Positions 30,173-38,336 of a DNA stretch of 38,841 nt are shown piece by piece; within the stretch, counting starts at the first letter, position 1, and each line of letters begins with the position of its first letter. The position numbers were made by a program, and so were the translations under genes. Source of the stretch: Thermaceae bacterium. Its GTDB lineage: Bacteria; Deinococcota; Deinococci; Deinococcales; Marinithermaceae. The notes beneath the pieces are model-generated. The model was not told the origin of the DNA and ran no database searches. It worked only from the letters and a program-made list of their open reading frames with translations. The DNA is taken from positions 1-38,841 of the forward strand of contig JALSIA010000215.1 of assembly GCA_026981865.1 (NCBI GenBank), given 5' to 3'.

Positions 30173-31150
30173 GTGGCCGCCGGGCTGCTTGCCCTGGGCA
30201 CCTACGCACCTTCCAAGGTCCTTCACAACAAGGACCTTGAGTCTTTTATGGACACCTCGGACGAGTGGATCACCACCCGGACGGGGATCCGGGAGCGTAG
30301 GGTCTCGGAGCTGAACGAGTACGCCTCGGACCTGGCCGTGAAGGCCGTGCGGGACCTGGTCCGCCGCCACGGCGAGCAGGCGCTCGAGGGCGTGGACCAG
30401 GTCGTCGTCGCCACGAACACCCCCGACGCCTTCTTCCCCAACACCGCCGCGCTCGTCGCCAACGAACTGGGCCTCAAGGGGGCCGCAGGGTACGACCTGC
30501 TCGCGGGCTGCCCCGGCTGGCTCTACGCGCTTGCGCAGGCGGCGGGGCAGGTGGAAGCGGGCGTCGCCCGCAAGGTGCTGGTCATCGGCTCCGAGGTGCT
30601 GACCAAGATCGTCGACTGGCGCGACCGTTCCTCGGCGGTGCTCTTCGGCGACGCCGCAGGTGCGGCCGTCGTGGGCCCGGTTGCCGAAGGGCACGGCTTC
30701 CGCTCGTTCGTGCTGGGCGCCGACGGCTCCGGAGGCGGGGCGCTGCACTTCGCCGCCATCGCCTCGAGCCTCCCCGACGGCACCCGCATGGGGGCGGCCG
30801 CCTACATGAACGGCCGCGAGGTCTTCAAGTTCGCGGTGCGCGTGATGGACACGGCCACCGTCGAGGCCATCGAAAAGGCGGGCATGCACCCCGACGACAT
30901 CAGCCTCTTCGTCCCCCACCAGGCCAACGAGCGCATCATCGACGCGGCCCGCGAACGCCTGGGCCTGGAATGGGATCGCGTGGTCATGAACCTCGACCGC
31001 TACGGCAACACCTCGACGGCCTCGATCCCGCTGGCGCTCCAGGAGGCGCTCGACGCCGGCAAGATCAAGGAAGGCGACCACCTGCTCTTCGTCAGCTTCG
31101 GCGCCGGCCTCACCTGGGCCGCGACCGTGCTCACCTGGGGGGGCGCCTAG
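30173..31150 (+). CDS. fabH: 3-oxoacyl-ACP synthase III (KAS III)
   Basis: Condenses acetyl-CoA (or branched acyl-CoA) with malonyl-ACP and so starts each fatty acid. The 325 residues carry the thiolase-fold catalytic triad: Cys113 in LLAGCPGW, His in VPHQANERI and Asn in RYGNTSTASIP. The GTG start lies one nt after rpmF, and GGAGG within the rpmF end serves as ribosome-binding site. In iso-branched-lipid organisms such as Thermales the enzyme is expected to use branched primers, which is inference. It is followed by fabD with 2 nt between. Confidence 0.95.
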   Translation: MAAGLLALGTYAPSKVLHNKDLESFMDTSDEWITTRTGIRERRVSELNEYASDLAVKAVRDLVRRHGEQALEGVDQVVVATNTPDAFFPNTAALVANELGLKGAAGYDLLAGCPGWLYALAQAAGQVEAGVARKVLVIGSEVLTKIVDWRDRSSAVLFGDAAGAAVVGPVAEGHGFRSFVLGADGSGGGALHFAAIASSLPDGTRMGAAAYMNGREVFKFAVRVMDTATVEAIEKAGMHPDDISLFVPHQANERIIDAARERLGLEWDRVVMNLDRYGNTSTASIPLALQEALDAGKIKEGDHLLFVSFGAGLTWAATVLTWGGA

Positions 31151-31152
31151 CC

Positions 31153-32070
31153 GTGTTCGCCGCGCTCTTTCCCGGCCAGGGGTCGCAAAGGGTCGGCATG
31201 GGGCGGGCCTTCTACCAGGAATCGGCGGCCGCCCGCGAGGTGCTCGACCGCGCCGAAGCGGTGCTGCCCGGCCTGCTCGACACGATCTGGGAGGGCCCCG
31301 AGGAAGCCTTGCGCCTCACCGAGAACCAGCAGCCGGCGCTGCTGGCGGTTTCGGCCGCAGCCTGGGCTGCCTGGCGCGAGGCCGGCGGCCCCGACCCCGC
31401 CTACGCCGCGGGGCACTCGCTGGGGGAATGGAGCGCCCACGTGGCCGCGGACACCCTCGAGCTCGAGGACGCGCTGCGCCTGGTGCGCCTGCGCGGCCGC
31501 TACATGCAGCAGGCCGTCCCCGAGGGCGAAGGGGCCATGGCCGCGATCCTAAAGCTCGACGAGGCCGTGGTGCGCGAGGTGGTCCAGCGCACCGAAGGCG
31601 TCTGGATTGCGAACCTCAACAGCCCTGGACAGGTGGTGATCAGCGGCCGCAAGGAGGCCGTGGAGGCGGCGGTCGCGGAGCTGAAGGAACGGCGCGGCCG
31701 GGCGGTGCCGCTCAAGGTTTCGGCCCCGTTCCATTCGGAGCTGATGGCCCCCGCCCGCGAAGCGCTGGCCCGCGATCTGGCGCAGGTCGAGCTGCGGACC
31801 CCGCGCTTCCCGGTTTTTTCGAACGTGACCGCCGAACCCGCAACCGACCCGGACCGCATCCGCGAGCTGCTGCTCGCGCAGATCACCGCGCCGGTACGCT
31901 GGGTGGAAATCCTGGAAGGGATGCACGGGCGCGGGGTGGCGACCTTCGTGGAACTGGGGTCGGGGAACGTCCTTTCGGGCCTCGTCCGCCGCACCCTGCC
32001 TGAGGCCCGGGCCCTGAACGCGGAAGATCCCGAGGGGCTCGCCGCCGCGCTTGAGGAGGTGGCATCGTGA
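31153..32070 (+). CDS. fabD: Malonyl-CoA:ACP transacylase
   Basis: Transfers malonyl from CoA to ACP, giving the extender for fatty-acid synthesis. The 305 residues begin with [11 protein letters not shown] (the oxyanion-hole Gln), have the catalytic serine in AGHSLGEW (Ser89) and the catalytic His in APFHSELM. The GTG at 31153 is the only suitable start near the fabH stop and places PGQGSQ at its usual position. Its stop overlaps the fabG start by 4 nt. Confidence 0.95.
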   Translation: MFAALFPGQGSQRVGMGRAFYQESAAAREVLDRAEAVLPGLLDTIWEGPEEALRLTENQQPALLAVSAAAWAAWREAGGPDPAYAAGHSLGEWSAHVAADTLELEDALRLVRLRGRYMQQAVPEGEGAMAAILKLDEAVVREVVQRTEGVWIANLNSPGQVVISGRKEAVEAAVAELKERRGRAVPLKVSAPFHSELMAPAREALARDLAQVELRTPRFPVFSNVTAEPATDPDRIRELLLAQITAPVRWVEILEGMHGRGVATFVELGSGNVLSGLVRRTLPEARALNAEDPEGLAAALEEVAS

Positions 32071-32804
32071 AACACGCCCTGGTCACCGGTTCCAGCCGCG
32101 GCATCGGCCGCGCGATCGCACTCGAGCTCGCCCGGCGCGGTTTCGCGCTGGCCGTCCATTACGCCCGCGGCGAGGCCGCCGCCCGCGAGGTGGCCGCCGA
32201 GGCCGAACGCCTCGGCGCGCCCAAGGTGGCCGTGCTGGGCGCGGACCTGAGCCAGAAGGAGGCCGCGGCCGAACTGGTCGCCCGCACCCATACCGAGCTG
32301 GGCGGGCTCGACGTCCTGGTGAACAACGCCGGCATCACCCGCGACGGCCTGCTCATCCGCATGAAGGACGACGACTGGGACGCGGTCCTCGAAACCAACC
32401 TCTCGGCCGTCTTCCGCCTCACCCGCGAGGCCGTGAAGCGAATGATGAAGGCGCGTTGGGGCCGCATCGTCAACGTTGCCAGCGTGGTGGGCCTGATGGG
32501 CAACCCCGGCCAGGCCAACTACGTCGCCGCCAAGGCCGGCCTGATCGGCTTCACCAAGACGATCGCCAAGGAGTACGGCGGGCGCGGCATCACCGCCAAC
32601 GCCGTGGCCCCGGGCTTCATCGAGTCCGACATGACCGCCGCCTTACCCGAAAAGGTGCAGCAGGAGTACCTGAGCGCGATCCCCACCGGCCGCTTCGGCA
32701 AGCCCGAAGAGGTGGCCGGGCTGGTGGCCTTCCTGGCCTCCGACGCCGCCGCCTACATCAACGGCCAGACGATCGCCATCGACGGCGGGCTCTACCCGCA
32801 CTAA
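32067..32804 (+). CDS. fabG: 3-oxoacyl-ACP reductase
   Basis: NADPH-dependent reduction of the beta-keto group in fatty-acid elongation. The 245-residue short-chain dehydrogenase has the nucleotide-binding TGSSRGIG (7-14), NNAG (86-89), catalytic Ser139, Tyr152 and Lys156 (YVAAK) and [16 protein letters not shown] start overlaps fabD (GTGA). It ends 53 nt before acpP; a small ACACGC/GCGTGT hairpin and a possible weak -10 (TTAAAC, 32835-32840) lie in that gap. Confidence 0.95.
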   Translation: MKHALVTGSSRGIGRAIALELARRGFALAVHYARGEAAAREVAAEAERLGAPKVAVLGADLSQKEAAAELVARTHTELGGLDVLVNNAGITRDGLLIRMKDDDWDAVLETNLSAVFRLTREAVKRMMKARWGRIVNVASVVGLMGNPGQANYVAAKAGLIGFTKTIAKEYGGRGITANAVAPGFIESDMTAALPEKVQQEYLSAIPTGRFGKPEEVAGLVAFLASDAAAYINGQTIAIDGGLYPH

Positions 32805-32857
32805 ACCCGGTTCAAACACGCTTTCTGGCGTGTGTTAAACTCCCGAAGGAGGTTCGC

Positions 32858-33091
32858 ATGGACATTTTGGACAAAGTCAAGGCCGTTGTCGTGGAAAAAC
32901 TCGGGGTGGAAGCCGACAAGGTCACGCCCGAAGCGCGCTTCATCGAAGACCTCGGCGCCGACTCGCTCGACATCGTCGAGCTGGTGATGGGCCTGGAAGA
33001 CGAATTCGGACTGGAGATCTCCGACGAGGAGGCCGAAAACATCCGCACCGTCGGGGACGCGATCAAGTTCATCCAAGAAAAGGTCGCCTGA
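32858..33091 (+). CDS. acpP: Acyl carrier protein
   Basis: Carries growing fatty-acid chains on 4'-phosphopantetheine. The 77 residues are acidic and show the attachment site Ser36 in [12 protein letters not shown], followed by [16 protein letters not shown]. Longer in-frame starts do not fit; ATG at 32858 follows GAAGGAGG. It sits between fabG and fabF as usual. The stop codon lies in a small hairpin (33085-33100), and a larger double hairpin follows. Confidence 0.97.
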   Translation: MDILDKVKAVVVEKLGVEADKVTPEARFIEDLGADSLDIVELVMGLEDEFGLEISDEEAENIRTVGDAIKFIQEKVA

Positions 33092-33103
33092 GCGCAGGCG
33101 ATC

Positions 33104-33143
33104 GGGGCCGCGGACCGGTCCGAACGGACCCCTCCGCGGCCCC
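33104..33143 (+). terminator. Long two-part hairpin after acpP
   Basis: An outer 11-bp stem GGGGCCGCGGA/TCCGCGGCCCC encloses an inner 6-bp stem GGTCCG/CGGACC with an AA loop. Only CTTAT follows, so termination may be partial. It sits 12 nt after the acpP stop and directly before the fabF -10. Confidence 0.65.
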
Positions 33144-33145
33144 CT

Positions 33146-33151
33146 TATACT
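33146..33151 (+). promoter_or_regulatory. Leaderless-type -10 box of fabF
   Basis: TATACT is followed by GAACCC and the ATG at 33158. The usual -35 place falls within the acpP hairpin, and no -35 hexamer is evident. Confidence 0.5.
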
Positions 33152-33157
33152 GAACCC

Positions 33158-34393
33158 ATGCGAAGAGTCGTGATCACCGGCCTGGGCCCCGTGACCCCCA
33201 TCGGGGTCGGCGCCGAGGCCTTCCACCAAGCCCAACTCGCGGGCAAGAGCGGCATCCGCCGCATCACCCGCTACGACCCCGACGCCTATCAGCTGAACGT
33301 CAAGATCGCGGGCGAGGTGGACGTCGACATCGACGACTACCTCGACCGCAAGGAGGCGCGAAGACTCGACCGCTTCGTGCAGCTTGCGCTGATCGCCGCG
33401 GAACTGGCGCTGCGGGACGCGGGGCTCGAAACGGGAGAACTCGAGCCCGAAACCACCGGGGTGCTCATCGGCAGCGGCATCGGCGGCATCAAGACCTGGG
33501 AAGACCAGTTCAAGATCTACTTCCAGCGCGGCCCCCACCGCCTCAGCCCCTTTTTCATCCCCATGGTCATCTCCAACATGGCCTCGGGCCACGTGGCCAT
33601 GAAGTACGGTTTCCAGGGACCCAGCTCCACCGTCGTCACCGCCTGCGCCACCGGCACCGACTCGGTGGGGAGCGCCGCGCGGATGATCCAGCACGGCGAG
33701 GCCGACGTGATGATCGCCGGGGGCACCGAAGCCGCCGTGACGCCGATGGCCATCGGCGGTTTTGCCGTCATGCGCGCGCTTTCGACCCGCAACGACGAAC
33801 CCGAGAAGGCGAGCCGCCCCTTCGACAAGGACCGCGACGGCTTCGTGCTGGCCGAGGGCGCAGGGGTGCTGGTCCTCGAAGAGTACGAACACGCCAAGCG
33901 GCGCGGGGCCACGATCTACGCGGAGGTGGCCGGCTTCGGCCGCAGCGAGGACGCCCACCACATCACCGAGCCCCACCCCGAGGGCAAGGGCGCCTTGCTG
34001 GCCATGAAGGCGGCGATGCGCGACGGCGGGGTCACCCCGGAACAGATCGGTTACATCAACGCCCACGGCACCTCGACGCCGCTCAACGACCGCGCCGAGA
34101 CCCTCGCCATCAAGAAGCTCTTCGGCGAACACGCCTACAAGCTCCTGGTTTCCTCGACCAAGTCGATGACCGGCCACCTGCTGGGGGCGGCCGGCGCCAT
34201 CGAGGCGATCGCCACCGCACAGGCGCTGGCCAGCGGCGTGATCCCACCGACGATCAACCTGGTCGAGTCCGAACCCGAGCTCGACCTCGACTACGTTCCC
34301 GGCGAACCGCGGGAGGCGGCCGTGGAGTACGCGCTCTCGAACTCGTTCGCCTTCGGCGGTCAGAACGCGGTGCTGCTGCTGAAACGCGTCTGA
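33158..34393 (+). CDS. fabF: 3-oxoacyl-ACP synthase II (KAS II)
   Basis: Elongating condensing enzyme of fatty-acid synthesis. The 411 residues have catalytic Cys163 ([11 protein letters not shown]), the two His in [12 protein letters not shown] and [12 protein letters not shown], and the usual [14 protein letters not shown]-terminus. It follows acpP and ends at a strong terminator shared with the converging DUF3467 gene. No ribosome-binding site precedes the ATG, consistent with the -10 box 6 nt upstream. Confidence 0.96.
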   Translation: MRRVVITGLGPVTPIGVGAEAFHQAQLAGKSGIRRITRYDPDAYQLNVKIAGEVDVDIDDYLDRKEARRLDRFVQLALIAAELALRDAGLETGELEPETTGVLIGSGIGGIKTWEDQFKIYFQRGPHRLSPFFIPMVISNMASGHVAMKYGFQGPSSTVVTACATGTDSVGSAARMIQHGEADVMIAGGTEAAVTPMAIGGFAVMRALSTRNDEPEKASRPFDKDRDGFVLAEGAGVLVLEEYEHAKRRGATIYAEVAGFGRSEDAHHITEPHPEGKGALLAMKAAMRDGGVTPEQIGYINAHGTSTPLNDRAETLAIKKLFGEHAYKLLVSSTKSMTGHLLGAAGAIEAIATAQALASGVIPPTINLVESEPELDLDYVPGEPREAAVEYALSNSFAFGGQNAVLLLKRV

Positions 34394-34406
34394 CCGCAGG
34401 CTTGCT

Positions 34407-34440
34407 AAAAGCGCCCGGACGCATCCGTCCGGGCGCTTTT
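34407..34440. terminator. Bidirectional intrinsic terminator between fabF and the DUF3467 gene
   Basis: AAAA, then an 11-bp perfect stem GCGCCCGGACG (34411-34421), CATC loop, CGTCCGGGCGC (34426-34436) and TTTT. The symmetric A and T tracts let it end both converging operons. Confidence 0.9.
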
Positions 34441-34452
34441 CCGTGGGCCGGC

Positions 34453-34737
34453 TCAGGCCTGCGGACCCTCGGGGCCCGGCAGGCCGCCGCCGGGGAGGTC
34501 GGGGATGGGGCCGTACTGGGCCTCGTACTTGCGGATGTTGTCGGCCAGGGAACGCATCAGCGCTTTGGCGTGCTGAGGGCTGGTGATGATCCGCGCCACC
34601 ACCTGGGCCACACCCTGGGGCTGCACCAGGGCGAAGTCGAGAAAGAACTCGCTGGGGGTGTGGCTAAAAACGGCGAGGTTGCTGTAGTGACCCTTGGCCG
34701 TCTCCTTGTCGATGTCGAGGCGCAGTTCCCCGCTCAC
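34453..34737 (-). CDS. DUF3467-family protein
   Basis: A 94-residue protein, MSGELRLDIDKETAKGHYSNLAVFSHTPSEFFLDFA, with RIITSPQHAKALMRSLADNIRKYEAQYG and a Pro/Gly-rich tail. This matches the short DUF3467 family of unknown function, in which a beta-sheet start is followed by the conserved sPxxAKrl helix. Its start overlaps the third Roadblock gene stop by 4 nt, so both are made together. No function is assigned. Confidence 0.82.
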   Translation of the reverse strand: MSGELRLDIDKETAKGHYSNLAVFSHTPSEFFLDFALVQPQGVAQVVARIITSPQHAKALMRSLADNIRKYEAQYGPIPDLPGGGLPGPEGPQA

Positions 34738-35099
34738 GCCAGCGCCTCCTGCAGGCGGGCGCGCACCTTCTTGAGTTGGAAGCGCACCCGGCCCAGGTTC
34801 TGGGCCCCCGCCAGGAGCAGCACCAGGCTGTAGGTGGTGCCCGAGGCCTGGATGGGCTCGAGCAGCATCGGCCCTTCGTCGAACTCGACCATGACCTCCT
34901 CGACCTCGCCCTTCTTCAGGTGGTCGGCCAGGGCACGCGAGCTGGCCATCGCCGAGGTGGCGGCGCCCCCGACGAAGTCGAGGTCGGCGGCCCCCTCCTT
35001 GCTCACGCTCTCGATTACGAAGCCGTCCTCGCCCACCAGCGCCACGGCCTTGACGCCCTCGTCTCCCGCAAGTTGCTCGAGCAGTTCTTGAATGGACAT
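34734..35099 (-). CDS. Roadblock/LC7-domain protein (third of three)
   Basis: A 121-residue single Roadblock/LC7 domain: MSIQELLEQLAGDEGVKAVALVGEDGFVIES, then a long helix with FVGGAATSAMASSRALADHL, then a beta strand pair and a C-terminal helix with RVRFQLKKVRARLQEAL. Such proteins dimerise and often regulate small GTPases such as MglA. No GTPase gene is nearby. It lies 14 nt after the second Roadblock gene and overlaps the DUF3467 gene. AGGAGG precedes its ATG. Confidence 0.87.
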   Translation of the reverse strand: MSIQELLEQLAGDEGVKAVALVGEDGFVIESVSKEGAADLDFVGGAATSAMASSRALADHLKKGEVEEVMVEFDEGPMLLEPIQASGTTYSLVLLLAGAQNLGRVRFQLKKVRARLQEALA

Positions 35100-35113
35100 C
35101 TCGCCTCCTAAAC

Positions 35114-35449
35114 CTAGAGCTGATCCACCAGGCGCATGGCCAGGTTCGTCAGCGTCTGCCCCACCACGGCGCGTTCGCCGCCGCGCTCGATCAACGCACC
35201 CAGGCAGTAGCCCTCGAAGCAGACGGCAAGGATCTCGTAACTCGCCGTCGCCAAGGTGAAACGGCGCAAGTCCTCGCCCAAAGCACCGGTGATGCCCTGC
35301 ATGGCCCGCACCAGGGCGGCCATCTCCGCCGCCATCACCGAGTCCGACAGGCCGCCGCGCCCCACCGACTCGATGACCAATCCGTCCATACCGGCCAAAA
35401 CGGCGCGGCGCACCGAGGGAAGGGCTTCCAGTTCACTGAGCCAGCTCAC
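35114..35449 (-). CDS. Roadblock/LC7-domain protein (second of three)
   Basis: A 111-residue protein, GTG start, MSWLSELEALPSVRRAVLAGMDGLVIESVG..., then AAEMAALVRAMQGITGAL and a strand-helix C-terminus. It is a Roadblock-like fold, diverged from its two neighbours, with VLAGMDGLVIES as the common block. The start overlaps the first Roadblock gene by 4 nt (GTGA), so a longer in-frame extension upstream is not likely. Confidence 0.8.
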   Translation of the reverse strand: MSWLSELEALPSVRRAVLAGMDGLVIESVGRGGLSDSVMAAEMAALVRAMQGITGALGEDLRRFTLATASYEILAVCFEGYCLGALIERGGERAVVGQTLTNLAMRLVDQL

Positions 35450-35811
35450 GACAGCACCCCCTTCAGCACATCCGCCGCCTGCGTTGCCTTGAGCCGCAGC
35501 TGGCCGAGGTTCACCTCGGGGCCGGCAACGCAGAGCAGGAAGTATTCGTCGCTGATCGGCTTCACGTATCCGACGATCGGGTCGCCCACGGCCAACCACT
35601 CCTGGATCGCCGGGGTGCTCATCGTGGCCGCGTAGCGCTCACGCGTCGCCCGCAAGAGGCCGGCGTGCTCCGCCACCGCGCTTTCCAGATCGACGGCCTG
35701 CGCGCGCGAAAACCCCTCGATCATCAAGCCGTCGACGCCGCCCAGGGCGGCGGCGTAGAGCCCGCCCACCTCGACGACCAAATTGCTGAGAACGGCTTCG
35801 AACTCTCGCAT
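35446..35811 (-). CDS. Roadblock/LC7-domain protein (first of three)
   Basis: A 121-residue protein, MREFEAVLSNLVVEVGGLYAAALGGVDGLMIEGFS, then a helix AVAEHAGLLRATRERYA and YVKPISDEYFLLCVAG. The central GGVDGLMIEG corresponds to the AGMDGLVIES and GEDGFVIES blocks of the next two proteins. It starts 8 nt after the recR stop, so this triplet is part of the ybaB-recR operon. A good ribosome-binding site (GGGAGGG) precedes the ATG. Confidence 0.8.
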   Translation of the reverse strand: MREFEAVLSNLVVEVGGLYAAALGGVDGLMIEGFSRAQAVDLESAVAEHAGLLRATRERYAATMSTPAIQEWLAVGDPIVGYVKPISDEYFLLCVAGPEVNLGQLRLKATQAADVLKGVLS

Positions 35812-35819
35812 GACCCTCC

Positions 35820-36413
35820 CTACTCGGACACGGGTTGACGGTGCGCCAGCGCCCGGGCCAACGTGACCTCGTCCACGTATTCTAAAGTACCTCCGACCGG
35901 AAGGCCGTACGCCGGCCGGCTCAGCTTCGCCGGACCGCCGGCGAGACGTTCGCTCAGGTAGGCGGCGGTGGCCTCACCCTCGACGGTCATCGAGGTGGCC
36001 AGGATGACCTCGCGCGCCGAGCGCGCCCGCTCGAGCAGGCTCTCGACGCGCAGCTGCTCGGGACCCACGCCCTCGAGCGGGTTGAGCGCACCGCCGAGTA
36101 CGTGGTAGACCCCGGTGTACTCCCCGCTCTTCTCGATGGCCAGCACGTCGGCCGCGGTCTCGACGACGGCGATCACCGCCGCGTCGCGCGCGGGATCGGC
36201 GCAGACCGGGCAGAGCGGCCCTTCGGCCAGGTTGCCGCAGCGTTCGCACACGCCGACGTGACGCCGCACCTCTTCGAGCGCCGCGGCCAGCTCGCCGGCC
36301 TCGGCCTTGTTCTGCGCCAGGTGGAGGCCCAGCTTCTGGGCGCTCTTGGGGCCTACGCCGGGGAGCCGGGCCAGTGCCCGGATCAGAGCGAGCAGCCGGT
36401 CGGGGTACCTCAA
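35820..36413 (-). CDS. recR: Recombination mediator RecR
   Basis: With RecO (and RecF) it loads RecA at gapped DNA. The 197 residues show the N-terminal helix-hairpin-helix (LARLPGVGPKSAQKLGLHL), the zinc finger CERCGNLAEGPLCPVC (about 55-70), a TOPRIM domain (VVETAADVLAIEKSGEYTGVYHVLGG) and the C-terminal LPVGGTLEYVDEVTLARAL. The start overlaps ybaB by 4 nt. This ybaB-recR pair is common; dnaX, often upstream, is not here. Confidence 0.96.
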   Translation of the reverse strand: MRYPDRLLALIRALARLPGVGPKSAQKLGLHLAQNKAEAGELAAALEEVRRHVGVCERCGNLAEGPLCPVCADPARDAAVIAVVETAADVLAIEKSGEYTGVYHVLGGALNPLEGVGPEQLRVESLLERARSAREVILATSMTVEGEATAAYLSERLAGGPAKLSRPAYGLPVGGTLEYVDEVTLARALAHRQPVSE

Positions 36414-36724
36414 AAGAGGCCCCCCAGCATCTGCCCCATCTGCCCGAGGCCGCCCCCCATCTCCTTCTCCGAGAGCTCCGCGGCCTTGGCCTGGGCGTCC
36501 TGCACGGCCACCAGCAGCAGGTCTTCGAGGGCTTCCACGTCTTCGGGGTCCACGGCCTCGGGCTTGAGGCTGATGGCCACGATCTGGCCGTGGCCGTTGG
36601 CCGTCACCTCCACCAGCCCTCCGGCGGCGGTGCCCACGACGGTCATGCCGGCGAGCTTCTCCTGGATTTCAGCAGCTTTCTGCTGCGCTTTCTTCGCTTC
36701 TTTGAGCAGTTTCTGAAAGTTCAT
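36410..36724 (-). CDS. ybaB: YbaB/EbfC-family nucleoid-associated protein
   Basis: Small dimeric DNA-binding protein of 104 residues, MNFQKLLKEAKKAQQKAAEIQEKLAGMTVVG, then TANGHGQIVAISLKPEAVDPEDVEALEDLLLVAVQDA and a Gly/Met-rich end (MGGGLGQMGQMLGG). ATG at 36724 is chosen because GGAGG precedes it by 4 nt. First gene of an operon with recR and the Roadblock triplet. Confidence 0.93.
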   Translation of the reverse strand: MNFQKLLKEAKKAQQKAAEIQEKLAGMTVVGTAAGGLVEVTANGHGQIVAISLKPEAVDPEDVEALEDLLLVAVQDAQAKAAELSEKEMGGGLGQMGQMLGGLF

Positions 36725-36740
36725 GCGCCCTCCGCCCCCC

Positions 36741-36746
36741 ATTATA
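36741..36746 (-). promoter_or_regulatory. -10 box of the ybaB-recR-Roadblock operon
   Basis: Perfect TATAAT on the minus strand, 16 nt before the ybaB ATG, leaving a very short leader with GGAGG. No clear -35 at 16-18 nt. Confidence 0.6.
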
Positions 36747-36789
36747 GGGAGGGGCGCAACGGTGCGTGTTTTTTTGTAACGTAAAGGGC

Positions 36790-37761
36790 ATGGAACGCCC
36801 CCGCAGGTTGCGCCTACGCCCGAGCATGCGCCGGCTGGTACGCGAGATCAGCCTCGAGCCCCGCCACCTCGTCTGGCCGCTCTTCGTGCACCGCGGCCTC
36901 GATCCGGAGCCCATCGCCTCGATGCCGGGGCAGCTGCGCCACTCGATGGACAGCCTGCTTACCGCCGCCGCCGAGGCCGTGCACCTGCAACTCGGCGGCA
37001 TCATGGTCTTCGGCGTGCTGCCGCAGCAAGAAAAGAACGCCACCGGCAGCGGCGCCTACGCCGAGGACGGCCTGGTGCAGGAGGCCATCCGCCGCATCAA
37101 GGCCGAACACCCGGACCTGCTCGTCCTGGCGGACACCTGCCTTTGCGAGTACACCGATCACGGCCACTGCGGCATCGTGCACGAAGGCACCGTGGACAAC
37201 GACGCCACGCTCGAGCTCCTGGCCAAGACGGCCGTGAGCCAGGCCCGCGCGGGGGCCGACGTGATCGCCCCCAGCGCCATGATGGACGGGCAGGTCGCCG
37301 CGATCCGCGCCGCCCTCGACGGCGCAGGGTTCGCGGGCACCCCCATCCTTTCCTACGCGGTCAAGTACGCCTCGGCCTTCTACGGTCCCTTCCGCGACGC
37401 CGCCGACAGCGCGCCCGCCTTCGGCGACCGCAGCAGCTACCAGATGGACCCCGCGGGCGGATATTGGGACGCCCTGCGCGAGGCCGAGATTGACGACCGG
37501 GAGGGAGCGGACATGCTAATGGTCAAACCGGCCCTCCCCTACATGGACGTGCTGCCGCTGCTCAAACAGCGTTTCCACAAACCGCTGGCGGCCTACCACG
37601 TCTCGGGCGAGTACGCGATGGTCAAGGCCGCCGCCTTGAACGGCTGGATCGACGAGCGCCGGGTGGTGCTCGAGTCGCTCGTCGCCCTGCGCCGCGCCGG
37701 GGCCCAGTTCGTGCTCACCTACTTCGCTCCGGACGCCGCCCGCTGGCTGCTCGAGGGCTAA
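36790..37761 (+). CDS. hemB: Porphobilinogen synthase (delta-aminolevulinic acid dehydratase)
   Basis: Joins two 5-aminolevulinate molecules to porphobilinogen in heme synthesis. The 323 residues contain the zinc-site Cys cluster [14 protein letters not shown], so the zinc-dependent type, plus both active-site lysines: [17 protein letters not shown] and [11 protein letters not shown]. Start at [11 protein letters not shown] (36790) is by homology; eight codons of in-frame extension upstream overlap the promoter region. Its stop overlaps the stop of the converging gene. Divergent from ybaB. Confidence 0.95.
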   Translation: MERPRRLRLRPSMRRLVREISLEPRHLVWPLFVHRGLDPEPIASMPGQLRHSMDSLLTAAAEAVHLQLGGIMVFGVLPQQEKNATGSGAYAEDGLVQEAIRRIKAEHPDLLVLADTCLCEYTDHGHCGIVHEGTVDNDATLELLAKTAVSQARAGADVIAPSAMMDGQVAAIRAALDGAGFAGTPILSYAVKYASAFYGPFRDAADSAPAFGDRSSYQMDPAGGYWDALREAEIDDREGADMLMVKPALPYMDVLPLLKQRFHKPLAAYHVSGEYAMVKAAALNGWIDERRVVLESLVALRRAGAQFVLTYFAPDAARWLLEG

Positions 37762-38336
37762 CCCTCCTTGCGCTCGCCCCGGGCGGCGAGGGCGAAGCCG
37801 ATGCCCACGAGCGCCGGCAGCGCCAGGCCCAGCAGGGCGTAGAGCAGGTAGCGGTTGGGCGTCGAGGTCTCGGGGAGTTCGAGCGCCAGCGTCGCCCCCG
37901 TGGGCGGCGGCGGCAGGCGCAGCGGTTTGGCCGCCACCGCGGCCTCCCCCTTGAAGGTGGTGTCCACTACGGCCAGGACGTAGTCCCCTGGCGGCAAGGC
38001 GGGGAGGCCCCCCCGGTACCCGCCCTCTTTGGGTTCCTCGAGCGGTACGCTGGCCAGCGGGGCGCCCAGGAGATCGGGGTCGCCGGCCTGGGAAACCGAA
38101 CCGCCCCCCTCGTCGAGCAGCTTCTGCAGCTCTGGGGTGCGGGCGTAGAGGCGCGCCTCCACCACCGCGCCGCGGATGGGCAGGGTGCTGACCTCCCCCA
38201 CCATTTGCACGTCGATCTTGAGTTCCGGCCCCGCCGGCGTCAGCACCACCACCACCTGCACCGGTTCGGCGTGCCCCCAGGCGATCCCCCCCAACAACGC
38301 GAACATTAACGTCCATCTCCAGCGTTTCAGCGTCAT
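37758..38336 (-). CDS. Exported or membrane-anchored hypothetical protein, FixH-like layout
   Basis: A 192-residue protein with a signal peptide ([15 protein letters not shown], about residues 9-23), an extracytoplasmic beta-rich domain ([40 protein letters not shown] ... [27 protein letters not shown]) and one C-terminal membrane helix ([20 protein letters not shown]). The middle resembles FixH/YtkA-like domains, which sit beside copper or cytochrome-oxidase assembly genes, but the match is only by layout. It overlaps the upstream membrane gene by 4 nt. Confidence 0.7.
   Translation of the reverse strand: MTLKRWRWTLMFALLGGIAWGHAEPVQVVVVLTPAGPELKIDVQMVGEVSTLPIRGAVVEARLYARTPELQKLLDEGGGSVSQAGDPDLLGAPLASVPLEEPKEGGYRGGLPALPPGDYVLAVVDTTFKGEAAVAAKPLRLPPPPTGATLALELPETSTPNRYLLYALLGLALPALVGIGFALAARGERKEG

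Noticed and set aside
32811-32840. A separate acpP promoter (TTCAAA and TTAAAC) with an ACACGC hairpin
   Set aside because: Both hexamers are weak and they overlap a small hairpin; noted only in the fabG entry and not listed as a feature.
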